The position numbers and the translations under genes are program-made. DNA of 64,000 bases, taken from assembly GCA_029531795.1 (NCBI GenBank), contig JAPEIS010000009.1:558001-622000 (forward strand), given 5' to 3'. This document shows, in pieces, positions 21,422-32,966 of the stretch. The notes under the pieces are model-generated. The model had not been told where the DNA came from and searched no databases. It was given only the letters and a program-made list of their open reading frames with translations. Source of the stretch: Sclerotinia nivalis (lineage: Eukaryota > Ascomycota > Leotiomycetes > Helotiales > Sclerotiniaceae). The first letter of the stretch is position 1; each line of letters begins with the position of its first letter.

Positions 21422-22128
21422 TGTCGAATATACTTGATATTGAAAGGCCAAAGAACGCAGAAGTCAAGTTGAAATAAATCTTCTTTTGTCCGTTGAAGTG
21501 GGGCGGTGAAGGAGGGGCAGTTTGGGATGGTAATTGGTTCTGGGTTATGGTAACAACAGCATCTATTTTGAAAAGGGACTATGCAAAGATTTGAAGGATT
21601 CGTAATTTGGAAAATGAAAGGAAACAAATTGGCTACAAAAATACGGTGATATCAGGGACTGTTGTTGCATCAGTCTGTAGTAGAATCTTGTGTGTTGTAG
21701 TACTCGAATTTTACTCGAATTGGTGAAGTTATTGAAGAGGAATCCGTACGAAATCGTTGATATGGTCGTTATGTTATTAGTTTCTCAAGGAGTAAACAAG
21801 AAATGATCAAATAAACATTAAACAATGTAACCCCGGCCAGCGGCATAAGCGGCGCGTTTTAACGCGAGATCGGCCATAAGTAATCCCGAAAAGTAAAAAA
21901 AAAAAATATGACCCTGGTTGGCTTTGGCTCAACTCGAACTATTCGAAATGTTTTGTTTGGTGAGGCGCGATTCATGAGGCACGATTCAATTCATTTAGAA
22001 GATTTGTTAGTGATTTCCTAGGTTGGTGAAAGTTCAAGTCGGATTAAAACTGTTGATAAGGCCCCAATTTCATCCCTTCCGCTCGACACTCAATAAGGAA
22101 GCAAGTCATCTCCATCAAACTGGCCAAG
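21422..22128. other. Divergent promoter region, CDK1 / ALKBH1-like
   Basis: Bidirectional upstream region. It contains a paired, inverted ACGCG motif at 21853-21866 (listed separately) and no coding potential. Confidence 0.55.
21853..21866. promoter_or_regulatory. Inverted ACGCG pair (MCB-like)
   Basis: CGCGTTTTAACGCG carries ACGCG on each strand. ACGCG is the core of the MluI cell-cycle box bound by MBF-type factors in yeasts. It lies about 430 bp upstream of the CDK1 start codon. Role is inferred from motif and position only. Confidence 0.35.
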
Positions 22129-23421
22129 ATGGAGAATACATTTCCTGACCGAACTACCACCACAACACCCAAAATGGAGCAAAAGGATCTTCATCAGAGT
22201 GCTCCTCAGCATTTGAAAGAAGCATTCAAGCTTTACAAACAGACTACTTATACTGCAAGCGAAGATTCTCCTTCTACTGCTGGTGTTATCAACCTAGAAA
22301 GCCTACCTGAAGAGGCGCAAAACATAGCTTTTAAAGATTTTATGAAAGTGGCACCCCCTTCCGAGCTATTGTCACCTGGAACTTCCCACAGCCAGAACTC
22401 ATTTCGTTCGCCAGACCATGAGCCGTCCTTACCTAAATCGCAACTGGAAGGTTCATCGTATGGGTCTGAGGTCATACCTGGTAGGAAATAATAGTTTTTC
22501 TTTCTTCTAGCACAAATTTAACTCATTTGAGGAAAATAAACCCACTTAAAAGAATCAACTTATTTGAAAGGCTAAGACATTACATTGCTTTATACTCAAA
22601 TTCTTGTGGTATCCGTCAAAATATACCGCTTTCCTTTCTATATTGTTCTTCCTGAACTTCCTAGTAGCCCTCGTCAAGCAACTTCTAATCATGATCTAGG
22701 ACTCATGGTTTTTCCATCTCTCATTCCCCCAGAAGTCCAAAAAGAGTTGATTCGGCGAATAGTACACCGTGATCTTTTGGACCCAAAACATATGACCAAC
22801 CTCCATGCCCATTACGAAGTCGAATTCCCTCCTTCAGAAACTGCTTCTGGAGAATCCATTGTCGCTAAGCCTAAAGATCCCACCATACATCCAAAAGCAC
22901 TAAATTACTTGGAAGTCGTGACGAAAAAGTTACGCTGGATTACTCTTGGAGGGCAGTATGATTGGACAAATAAAGTATATCCAGAAGGGGAGCCTCCCAA
23001 ATTTCCCAGTGACATTGCGAATCTTATTGAAGGTCTTTTCCCTGATATGGAACCTCAAGCAGCCATTGTCAATTTCTATTCTCCGAAAGATACCCTACAA
23101 TTACACCGGGATGGTGCAGAAAGTGTCGATCGTGGCCTGGTTAGCATCAGTCTTGGTTGTGATTGTATCTTTATGATTGCCTTGGACAATCCGAAAGCCG
23201 AAAAAGACCATCTAGCCATTCGTCTCAGATCTGGCGATGTACTATACATGAAGGAAGAGTCACGGTTTGCTTGGCATGGAGTTCCAAAGATAATTCCTCG
23301 CACATGCCCAAAGTACCTTGAGCAACTCAAGTTGGATATAAAAAATTTCCCACAGTTTATGGTGGATAAAAGAATCAATTTGAATGTGCGACAAGTGCGA
23401 GAGCGGAAGTCGGACAGTTGA
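22129..23421 (+). CDS. AlkB-family 2-oxoglutarate/Fe(II) dioxygenase, ALKBH1-like
   Basis: Oxidative nucleic-acid demethylase of the ALKBH1 group, whose animal members act on tRNA and on 6-methyladenine. Exons 22129-22480 and about 22577-23421 give 398 aa. The iron ligands are H294 and D296 (LQLHRDGAE) and H351 (FAWHGVPK). The 2-oxoglutarate arginine is in RINLNVRQ (R383, with R389 contacting iron/substrate). LRWITLGGQYDWTNKVYP and ISLGCDCIFMI are typical of ALKBH1. The acceptor at 22576 keeps the frame, but the first 30 residues after it (up to LPSSPR) are unlike the family, so that boundary is the weak point. The N-terminal 117 residues are Ser/Pro-rich and probably disordered. Only 201 bp separate the stop from the amidase start. 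Confidence 0.92.
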
Positions 23422-23622
23422 TTCGCCAATTTCAATCTATCTTAGCCCCTTAATATGCGATAGTTTCCGACTGACATGTGGCATTGATAACATCCCACAC
23501 ACTAAATTTCCTTATCTCTTTGAGCGGAAATTTCATATAAGAAAGACCTATCCCGCTGTTTTGCAGCATCGACCTCCCATTTTCACTCTTCTAAGGGCTT
23601 CACAACAAGCGGAGAAATTATT

Positions 23623-25913
23623 ATGAGTGGTAACACAGATGGATCTTCCGAATCACCGTTGCCCGTCATGGGCCCTTGGGCGGCAGGCACAGCCCAACCA
23701 AAAAAATCAGATATATTGTGGCATGTCCAGAACAAACACGTTATACATTCGCTCGTCATTACTGTCTCCCACATTAAGATGTACTGGTACGAGAAATTCA
23801 TCGAGAGAAATCTGCAGCTTCGCCCGAGAACATTCACGTCGGATTGGCAAATTATTGCAAAGAACAAGCGTGACTCAGTCAATGGATTGATCCCTGAGAA
23901 CTGGCGCTTAGACTCAATACCCTCAGTCATGGAACAAAAAGATGTAACAGGCGAATACATTCAGCAGTTTCTCTCTACTCGAGAAATTGAGATCACTGAA
24001 ACCGACGCTGTAGGAATAGTAAAGAAAACGACAAGTGGCGTATGGAAGTCACGGGAAGTTTGTGAAGCTTTTTGTCACCGGGCAGCTTTAGCGCATCAAT
24101 TGGTTGGTAATTGAGATATCAATTTCGATAAGGATATTAATTTTCTTGATGTAGGTCAATTGTTTACATGAAATATTCTTCGATGATGCTATTTCAGAAG
24201 CACAAAAACTTGACGATTATTTTGCCAAGCACAAAAAGCCACTTGGTCCGCTACATGGGTTACCAGTCAGCTTGAAAGACCAGTAAGTTCAGTCCTTATG
24301 TGTGGATTAAGTTTCTCACAAGTCTCTAGGTTTCATGTCAAAGGTGTCGAAACCACTATGGGCTATGTAGGTTGGATCGGAACCTTTGAAGGGAAGAAAG
24401 GTACGGGAAAAGAGCGAGTGTTCGAGAGCGAAATGGTCAGAGAGTTACGAAATCTTGGCGCAATCATGTTTTGTAAAACAGCCGTTCCTCAAACCCTTAT
24501 GGCGGGCGAGACTGTCAACAATATTATGGGCACAACGGAGAATCCTAAGAACAGATTACTAGGACCAGGTGGAAGTTCGGGAGGTGAAGGAGCATTGATA
24601 GGATTGAGGGGAAGTCCGGTAGGATTTGGAACTGATATTGGAGGGAGTATTCGTATTCCAGCGGCTTTTAATGGTCTTTATGGTATCCGTCCTTCGGCAG
24701 GTAGAATGCCATATGAAGGCATGGCCAACAGTTTGGCTGGACAAAATACTATTTTATCTGTTGTGGGGCCAATTGCCACTACAGCTCGATCTTTAAAATT
24801 GGTCATGAAGAGCATCCTTAGTGCTCAACCGTGGCTTCATGATCCATTAGTGTGTGAAATACCATGGCGTGATGAACAAGAACAGATGGTTTTTGATGCT
24901 ATCAAATCTAATGAAGGTGGTCAATTGGCTTTTGGAGTCTTCAAATGCGATAGAGGTGTTGCTCCTCAACCTCCTGTGGCTAGAGCCATTGATATTGTGG
25001 TTAATACGGTCAAGAGACTTGGACATAAGGTTATCGAAGTAAGTAGAAAGATATGAATCATGAGCAAACATCCGTCGCAATTTTAAAAACGGTCGCTAAT
25101 TACGATAATTTAGTGGGAACCACCTTCTCATCAACGAGGATGCGCTATAGGAGTGAGTATCCTCTACCTCCACCTACATGTATACATTTTTTAACAATTC
25201 ATCAGAGTAAAGCATGGTCTTTCGACGGAGGAAGAGATGGTTTGTCGCCTCCCGATATTTCTAGCTTTCCGTTCCTCTAACTCACACTCTACAGTTCACG
25301 AAGCCCTAGCACTTTCCGGCGAACCCATGATTCCCCAAATCCAAGGTCACTACAGCGTCCTCAAACCCCAAATGACCGGTTTCGACATCGCAGCCGTCAA
25401 TGTCGAAAAGCGAGAATACCAGAAAGAATACATGGAATACTGGAACAGCACCGCAGAACTTACTGGTACGGGAAGGGCCGTCGATGCGGTTATCACACCT
25501 TTGGCTCCTATGCCTGCGAATATTTCCATGACGTTTGATTATATAGGTACGTTTTCATTATTTTAATTTAGTACATACGACTAATTCACACTCAGCATAT
25601 TCAACATTCGTCAATCTTCTCGATTATAGCGCTGCGATATTACCAGTCACGACGGTGGATAAAAACATCGATCTTTTCGATCATGGGTATGAACCATTGA
25701 ATGAGGAGGATGAAAAGGTTTGGAAATGTTGTATGTTATGAGTCTAATGTCTAATATCTTGGCATGAGTGAATGGAGAAAAGCTAACACAGGATCAGATG
25801 ATCCGGAAATTTACGATGGTGCGCATGTTTCGGTGCAGATTGTAGGGAGGAGGTTTCAGGAGGAAAAGATTATTGCTATTACGGGGATGCTGGGGGATGC
25901 GTTGGGGAAGTAA
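23623..25913 (+). CDS. Amidase (amidase-signature family, acetamidase/FAAH type)
   Basis: Hydrolyses carboxylic amides to acid and ammonia. Eight exons: 23623-24102, 24155-24282, 24330-25038, 25114-25152, 25206-25239, 25295-25546, 25596-25730 and 25798-25913, coding 630 aa. The Ser-cisSer-Lys triad is complete: K201 (PVSLKDQ), S285 (GGSSGGEGA) and S309 (GTDIGGSIRIP). The 24-residue gap between the two serines equals that in FAAH. Other family marks are AHQLVNCL across intron 1, LHGLPVSLKD, FNGLYGIRPS and YDPEIYDGAHVSVQIVGRR at the end. Introns 1 and 5 use weaker donors (GTTGGT, GTTTGT) but the joins restore conserved sequence. The roughly 80-residue N-terminal extension before the usual start region is unexplained. 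Confidence 0.94.
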
Positions 25914-26860
25914 TGGGAAAGATGTTTAAGGAGGGGAAGGAGGAAAAGAGTTTGGGATTATGATTGAAACTGGATCGGATCGGATCGGATCGGATCGGAT
26001 TGGATTGATGTTTGAGATGATGTTCGAAGTTTAGTATGGTATTGTTTAAGAGAGATATCAGTTAGATCTTGTTGTCTTTGGAGCACTGGTTTTTGGTTAA
26101 ATTGGATTGTATAATGATTCCTAATGATTTAAATATTGAATTAAAAAATGAATTAAATAGATAATCTAAGGTGGATGAGATGACAATCATCATAATATAT
26201 AATGATATATAAAAACCCATCTCTATAAATATTATAGATTATATATACTTAACGTTACGGGTTCTTACTATAAACACTCGGGAATCTCGTAGAGGTTTAC
26301 AGGTTATTTATTTATAATAATTATATTTTTTCTATATAATCCTATATTGTATATACCATTGGTATATCGTATAGTCCGCGTAGCCTTAACTATAATTAGA
26401 TCAAATCGATTATGAATTTACTACTACTACTATACAAAAACTAAGTTCAGACTTTGAAATCCGAAGAGAGAGAGAGGCTTGTATTAGAGGAGATCGTTAT
26501 GTGTATTTGGTATACAATAAAACTTCTAGATACAAAGTTCAATCTACGATAAATTCTTCATCAGTATACTTATAGAAAGCTTTAGTAAACTTTCAATTAA
26601 AGATAAAAGAGTTAGTGAATATCTCATCATTCAAGATACTACAGTATTGAATACATTAAGCAAGAATCGGTTAAGTTTCTTGGAGATCGAGACTCTTCAG
26701 TTTCTTGAACAAGTTCATCTTTTACTCTTACTCTTACTTTTACTTCTAATTTACTTCAAGACTTGTTACCTGCAACACACCCACATACACACACACAACC
26801 AAGATCTCAGAAACGAAAACGAAAGCAGAAAATCTTGATTCCTGCCAACATTTGGTCACC
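25914..26860. other. Intergenic, very AT-rich
   Basis: After a GGATC repeat at 25972-26000, the sequence from 26100 to 26450 is extremely AT-rich with TATA-type runs. It looks like RIP-degraded repeat DNA, although no source copy is in the window. No gene is seen. Confidence 0.4.
25972..26000. repeat. (GGATC)n microsatellite
   Basis: Nearly six perfect 5-bp units just after the amidase stop codon, probably within its 3' UTR. Confidence 0.8.
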
Positions 26861-27599
26861 ATGTCCGACTCTGTGGTAGATATTTACACTCTTGTTGAGA
26901 ATCTGTCTAAGGATGCTGCTAAGATTATGTCTTTTTTTGGTGTTGAAAATTGAAAGTTTGCTAATCTGTGTGTTAAGTAACGACTGAGCCAAAGGTTGAG
27001 AATAAGAGTCATCAATAGTTGGTAGGAGAAAAGGAGAAAAAGAAAAAGGAGAAGAGTACAAAGGGCAAGGGGAGCAAGAAGGAGAATTCGAAGAAGACGA
27101 AAGATCAATAATGATATCCCGGAGGGTTGATCTGTTGAGCAGTATGAAACTGAAATGAAGAGATTTCAGGTATATATTCTTTTTACATTGCATAAAGTTA
27201 TATATATTCTAATAATTGACAGGAAGATATCGACACGACTAAGTCAGAAATTCTCGCGACTAGTAACGAAGCTAGAAAAGCCCTTCGAACTACTTATCAA
27301 AACATTTTGGAGATCGACCGAAAGACATACCAAATATTGTGCTCAATTGCAGGTGAGGCTGTATTGAGGAAGCTCTGTCAGAAGTTAGATGTCAAGAAAC
27401 GAAGAAATATTGGGAGGCATTGCAATTTACTTTGAGCTACGTGGATGGTTTGCTGGCTGCAAATGATCTTTAAGGTTATTTTGATTCATTGGTTTCATTT
27501 GTGAGCAAAAGCCCAGAAGTCATAGGAGAGTTTTCGTCAATGGTTGACAGTTTCTTACATAAACAATCAAAGAACCCCAAGGGAGTTGTGCTCTTGTAA
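26861..27599 (+). pseudogene. Decayed coiled-coil protein gene, unknown family
   Basis: An ATG at 26861 in a good context starts MSDSVVDIYTLVENLSKDAAK, but the frame stops at 26951. Further coding-like pieces follow: a Lys/Glu-rich patch near 27030-27100; SVEQYETEMKRFQ up to a consistent donor at 27170; then, after an intron-like stretch ending at 27222, EDIDTTKSEILATSNEARKA through CSIAGEAVLRKLCQKLDV; then in another frame TKKYWEALQFTLSYVDGLL, an in-frame TAA at 27471-27473, and FDSLVSFVSKSPEVIGEF to TAA at 27599. The pieces read as one helical protein broken by at least one frameshift and several stops. I do not recognise it. Confidence 0.6.
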
Positions 27600-27793
27600 T
27601 TAAGCTATAAATCCATTGTATTGCTTGAATAAAACATTATAAAGCCTTAAGTCATTTTCCCAACAATTTGTATATTATATTGTTTGCAAAAGTAATTCAT
27701 TCTTCTTGTACGATTAAAGCGCCAAGCAGTGACGACCTAGTATGTGAAAGCTAACTACTCAATTCTTCTCACCATCCGATGGAGAGAATATGA

Positions 27794-29319
27794 TCAACAG
27801 ATCGATTCTTTAAGAGCGCTAGAGGCATCAGACTTCAAGTCGCGGTGCACATCCTCCTCAAACCGACTGTCAAACTCTGTATGATTTTGGATCTGAGCCA
27901 CATTTCCAACTTGATCATCTTCGCCATCACCTCAATCGCTGTCCTCATCGCTGTCCCCATCATTAACACCCTTGGCCAATGGTTAAAAACTCGAAATTGC
28001 ATCAGCATTGCATTTATTGTTTAAAAACAAAGTATATGTCATAACCACTTATCGATCCCAAAGCCAAAGAATGAGACCATAAATATCCCAGAATAACGTA
28101 AAAATGTCCCTGAACTATTTTTGCAACCATTCATCTGTTTTTAATAATAAATACCCTGCATTTCCTGCAATCAAAGGAAACACCAAATGTTGGCCTATCT
28201 AATATTCATGAATCTCTGGATGGCATCTTCCCTCCCTCCAGTAAGTGGCGCAATGCTACATATTTCTATGTCCTCCGTTGTTAATTGTTGCCAGGGGATG
28301 AAGGCGTGGCACATTTAAACCAGTGACCAAACAAGGCTTCGAAGCTTGGCGCCAATAAGCCCAGCCTATGTTCGTAAAAGCTTTCCTCGTGCTTTGAATG
28401 TAAGTTAGTAAAGATGCTAATAGGAAAGCTGAAGAGCTAACTCACTCTCTTAACCCTAAACTTTGGCACAAGTACCATATTCTGCAACCTTGGTGTTCGC
28501 ATGAGATCTGCTACAGTCCAATTTGTTTCGGAGGCGCCAAAGGATGGCGATTTTCCATTTGCAAGTCTTGGGCGTTTGGATTGCCGAGCTTCCTCGTCTG
28601 ACTCTTTCTTCAAACTCAAATTAACTGATGATTGAGACGAGCCAGAAGAAGTTTGCTGAGACTTTGACTTTTCCGATCCAAACACATCGCTTTCGCTCCT
28701 TCGCCTCTTGGAAGGATCTATTCCTGGCTTGTCAACATTTATACCTAACGCCGCATATTTAGCCTGAAGTTGTCGGAGGAGAGCGAGGCCCTTCTGTGCG
28801 CTAGCTCTAGTTGATCTACTGCTATCCGCAACTCCCTTGGCACCAGTAACAACAGCATCAACGTTTGGTGTAGATTCCAAGACCGCTCCACTGGTTTTTG
28901 GCACGCCCAATGGCTCTAGTGATAACAGTACGAACGTTTGGCGTCGATTTTAAGGCTGCTCCATCAGTTTTAGCACGCTTGCTGGTAGTCTTTTCAGACT
29001 GGTAGGATCTTTGTTTGCGTTTTTTGGCAACAGGTGCTCCAGTGATTGCGGATACCACTTTCAGTACCTTCGGTACAAATTCAGGCTTGGATATTGTTGG
29101 GGGATTAAGGACATAAGAGACTGTATTGATTGAGTGTGTAGTATTGCCAATCGATCGCGAAGACGCCGCACGTTTTGAAGTTGACGCTCGTCCAATTTTC
29201 TTATTAACACGTTAGCAACCCAAGCCTTGGTATCAGGGAACAAATTTGTGTGTTACCAGTGAGGGTGCTGCGGGTTCTCCCGGTGCTGCCAGAGATCGGC
29301 CGTTGGCATTGGAAGTCAT
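27794..29319 (-). pseudogene. Frameshifted gene, unknown family, with internal repeat
   Basis: Start ATG 29319-29317. Exon 1 (to 29257) encodes 21 residues. A clean 57-nt intron leads at 29199 into a Lys/Ser-rich nuclear-looking segment. A motif occurs twice, TDGAALKSTPNVRTVITRA and TSGAVLESTPNVDAVVTGA, with a one-base frame break between the copies near 28905. After RVKR a good donor (GTGAGT), an ACTAAC branch and an acceptor lead to HEESFYEHRLGLLAPSFEAL. The frame then slips twice more (QLTTEDIEICSIAPLTGGRE, then LVFPLIAGNAGYLLLKTDEW with an in-frame TAG). An acidic tail (DGDSDEDSD, TGA, GDGEDD) ends at 27794. Several independent breaks mean it is dead; family unknown. Confidence 0.65.
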
Positions 29320-30052
29320 TCTGTGTACTACCACACTTGTTTCAAATGTGAATAAATAAGTTAGAAAGATGGAGGTGAAATATTTGAAGTTGCAAGCTGA
29401 TAAATATTAGTTCCCTCGGCAATTAAGGTGGTGTTTGATAGCCGAATTGAAAACTGACCGGTAGTTTTTTATATATTGTTATTGACTGGTAGTATACAAA
29501 GGTAGTATTTAGAGTAATGAGGGGATTTGGTAAAAGTGAATGTAAATATTATATAGTATTTGAAACTAATTTCCGGTATTATCTGAAATCTTTTCCGAAT
29601 CTGTTTGATGGTTCGGGTAGGTTCGGAGCTAGAATTTTATGATGATGAAGGGAGGGGAGGGGAAGGCAGAGGAGAAGAGGATAAAAGGGGAGAGGGTAAA
29701 GGTATCACGGTTCGAAGGATTATGTAAGCCGAGTGCTCGGCGGTCGATTACGTAGGGGTTATCGACCTTTCACTCTCTAGTTATAGATTCTAAGGATAAT
29801 TGAACCCTGGTTTTCCAGCTCTTTACGGCGATTGTGTCACACTGAATATCATTGCCAAATCACGTAAGCTAGGAAAATAATTCGAAGTGAATTCAGCGAA
29901 AGAATCTGGAATCTGATTTCTATTGATCTATAAAGAGTTCCTCGATCTAGACCAGAATAATATCTAAATCTTACTATCATGATTGTATGCTTTCGGACAC
30001 AGAAATCATATATAAGCTCATCAACTGTCGAACCGCTGGCGCCCAACATTTG
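29320..30052. other. Intergenic between two decayed genes
   Basis: AT-rich flank with a purine-rich run at 29640-29700. No coding, RNA or repeat feature is seen. Confidence 0.4.
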
Positions 30053-31351
30053 TCCCATTGACTGGAGTAGCAGACTTCGCTGCTCGTGATATCATACGTT
30101 CACATAACCTACCACTGAAGGACAAGGGTTGGAGCTCAAGTTTCTCCTTTGGCTATAACAATCCTAAGTAAGTGACAGATCTCAATGATGCGAATATTGG
30201 CTTACCGTAGACTACTAGCAAGATCGTGCTCTCTTCCATGTTTTCGAGTTCGCAATCTGGCTCAACATCCTCAGAAAGCGACCACGACGAAGGCATGGAG
30301 TCACAAGCTGGCTATGCTTTGGGTACAATAAGACATAACGAAAAGAAGATCAAGGAAATGAAGGACGTTTGTCACTTGAATTGGGTGGTAACGCAACAGT
30401 TCAAAGGCTGAGGGTTGTTAGGGGGGGAAGTATTGTGTCTCCTTAGATATGATCGAACCAGTCACGTTAAATTCGGCTACTGGCGAGAATTTCATCGAGC
30501 AACTCAATGCGGGTGATTTATTCAGACGAGCGATTATATCCAAGATCACTCGGTATGCAGAAGGCTTGACAGTGTACACTTTCTTAAAGTTGATTGAGAA
30601 AGGCTGGTGCGAGTTGGTCTTGGCTGTAGCCAAAGCTAATAACTTATAAAGGAATAGGGCTTGTGCGTATTCGAAGAATTCAGAGTAGTTGCAGAGAATG
30701 AGGCGCATTGAGGAACAGAGAAGGAGAGAAGAGCAGGTCCAGAGGCTGGCGAAAAAGGACTTGAGATCCCGATAGAGCTCTATAAGACCGGAGATTTCGT
30801 GGATGAATACACATTCCCAAGACGAACGAGCTACGCCACCATCTGCAATTCACTGCTACAGGCTGTGAAGGTATTGTTTGCGAAATCGAAAACTGAATGG
30901 ATTGACATGGAAGAAAAGATGGACGATATCTTCAGAAAGTTTCCACTCGCTGACAAAGTTCTCACAGCGGAGAAGCTCAGAGTATTTTCAAAGAGTGACC
31001 TCCACGAACCCTTCGGAACAGGATGTGTTCATAGTGAACAAGAAAATATACCACTTATACATCTTCACCATAAACCATTCACTTGTACAAAGCAAGCTTA
31101 AAGAGCATCAGCATAAGTTATAGGAGGTTTTAGAGCAATTGGAAGCAACATTGAACTTCAATGAAGACGACGATACGGCACCAATGGTTGGACCAAATAC
31201 AGATACAGCTAAAGAGGAAGAGGAAGGGTCCAAGTATATCAATAAAAAGCGGCGCACCACTATATCAACTTCCAATCCTCCTGCACCAATGGCCGCGGCA
31301 TTCTCTAAAGGCAAAACAAAGAAAGATATGGATAGTTTAGTTTTAGCATAG
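30053..31351 (+). pseudogene. Decayed gene, unknown family
   Basis: Consecutive coding-like pieces in changing frames: PLTGVADFAARDIIRSHNLP and SFSFGYNNPK up to a GTAAGT donor at about 30168; MFSSSQSGSTSSESDHDEG from 30238 to a TGA at 30410; MIEPVTLNSATGENFIEQLN to TAA 30649; a coiled-coil patch (RRIEEQRRREEQVQRL); DEYTFPRRTSYATICNSLLQ and FRKFPLADKVLTAEKLRVF; then, after another frame change and an in-frame TAG at 31121, EVLEQLEATLNFNEDDD and a Lys-rich end to the stop at 31351. The parts join into one protein of roughly 400 residues with at least four disabling changes. The family is not recognised. Confidence 0.6.
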
Positions 31352-31417
31352 CATGGCATGACATGACATGACATGCGAAATATAAATTGTTTGGCAGTTA
31401 AAGTATCACTTGATTGA

Positions 31418-32290
31418 GGAGGACAAGACTCAACACCTGTACGCGGTGTCCTCTACGAACCTCCAGCTCTTTTATTTAATTATTAGAGTCTGCAGAGCTA
31501 AGTTTGAGTCATTTGATGGAGTCGTGGTGATTGGAAGAGGAAGAGGCACCCGATCGCGACGTTTTTTTTTGCCTCCGAGTTGGCTGATGGCAAAGGCCAG
31601 ATCTCGGTTTTTTTGACAGTCGCATTATCGGATTGTGCTTTCTACAACACTACTTTTATTACGAAACAGAGGACAACACCATCATCTACGACAATATACC
31701 ACAAAATCATCTCCAAGATCCCTCTAGGGCATCGGACGCGATTTATCAAATTCGGTTTTAAGGTTCAGGCCTTACTTCCTTCGATTCGAATCAAAACAAC
31801 AACAATTCATATACTTGGAGGAGCTGCGTGGAACGATCCGAGCTAATGATGTATCTGCTATAGAATTCGGTGGAGGATATATTATATACAGGATTGGGGT
31901 ACCTTGTAGGGTCAATATCCCTATAATTTGGAGGGTTCTATGAAGTCGATATTAGGCAAGGCATGATTGTTGGGAAGTTACGAATAGGGCAAAGAGTTGA
32001 TATGAAGGAAGGTTGTTTGGATTTGATTGATAGAGGGATCGGATTTGGAAAATCATGAGTGTAATGTTTTGATTGGTATTTTTATCTTTATATGCGATGC
32101 TGTATAGAGGTCGGGCTTTGCTCCCCAGTATTAGTTTTCACTTTCCTTATCAAAAATATATACAAACCTGTATGTTATTTAGATAGCACTACCTATAGCC
32201 ATCTGTTAAGAGCTCGATTGAGCTCTTAACCGTCCTAGATAGTCTTTGACTCAGTGTGGACGTTAATTAAATCAATCAATCAATCAATCA
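31418..32290 (+). mobile_element. Retroposon copy 1 (873 bp, unmutated, (ATCA)n tail)
   Basis: This segment is bounded by a perfect 13-bp direct repeat, ATCACTTGATTGA, at 31405-31417 and 32291-32303. It starts GGAGGACAAGACTC and ends TGGACGTTAATTAA followed by an (ATCA)n tail. It matches the reverse complement of 42228-43310 along its whole length. Near the 3' end a perfect 11-bp-stem hairpin (32205-32230, GTTAAGAGCTC / GAGCTCTTAAC) sits upstream of the tail. No intact open frame exceeds about 90 codons, so it is non-autonomous. TSD length, short-repeat tail and 5'-truncated relatives indicate target-primed reverse transcription by a LINE elsewhere in the genome. Confidence 0.8.
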
Positions 32291-32892
32291 ATCACTTGAT
32301 TGACCCATTTTTGATCACCATGAAATCGCATAATGTTACAGTCTCATCATTTCATAGACTTATAGATAACCAGAAAAAAAAACCCCCCAAGTTAGAATTC
32401 CTAGTTTAATGAGAAAGCCAAGAAACTATTTTCCATAGCTAGTTTCTAGCGTCTAGCCAATAATCGAGCTAAATCTACTATGTAACCCTACCTAGGTAGA
32501 AAACACTACTTATCGTAGCTCATTCAATGCCGATAGGCTTGAGATGAATCATGAGCTTGGTACTCATAGATCGCTTGGTCGATATCAACCGAGTTAGCTT
32601 GAGCACCTAATTGGTACTCTGTAATCAGCTCTGAAAAGAAAACAGCAATGCCTTTTTGAAAATCACACTTTGGTAATAGCATTGGAGGTAAATAAGGACA
32701 ATAATATTCTCCAGCCACAGTTCTCTTCACTTTACTCCACTCCACTTGAACTAATTTTCGCAAAGTGGAAAGAAGTCTCCGCTTACCCCACATTAAACAA
32801 GCAAGCCCGCACAACCAAGCTAAAAAACCACCAAAAGCATACGTCCAAAATTGAAAAAGAACATTGCAATGGAGACAATGAAAGGTGTCTCA

Positions 32893-32950
32893 GAGCTTTC
32901 AGAATCCGGGAATCGAACCCGGGGGATGGTCGCGGGTAATGATCCTTATG
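32893..32950 (-). other. tRNA-like 3' half (T arm with B box)
   Basis: On the minus strand CCGGGTTCGATTCCCGG forms a perfect 5-bp T stem with a 7-nt loop and contains a consensus B box (GGTTCGATTCC). The seven bases after it (ATTCTGA) have no matching 5' acceptor strand within 120 nt, and no T-run terminator follows. It is probably a tRNA fragment or tRNA-derived insertion, not an intact gene. Confidence 0.35.
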
Positions 32951-32966
32951 CGTTCAAGCAGGTGGA

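Noticed and set aside
32524..32793. 89-aa minus-strand ATG frame
   Set aside because: Composition is plausible, but no family, splice context or neighbouring support could be found. Mentioned only in the intergenic entry.
32880..32960. A complete tRNA gene on the minus strand
   Set aside because: Only the T arm is convincing. No 5' acceptor strand pairs with the 3' segment, and no T-run terminator follows.
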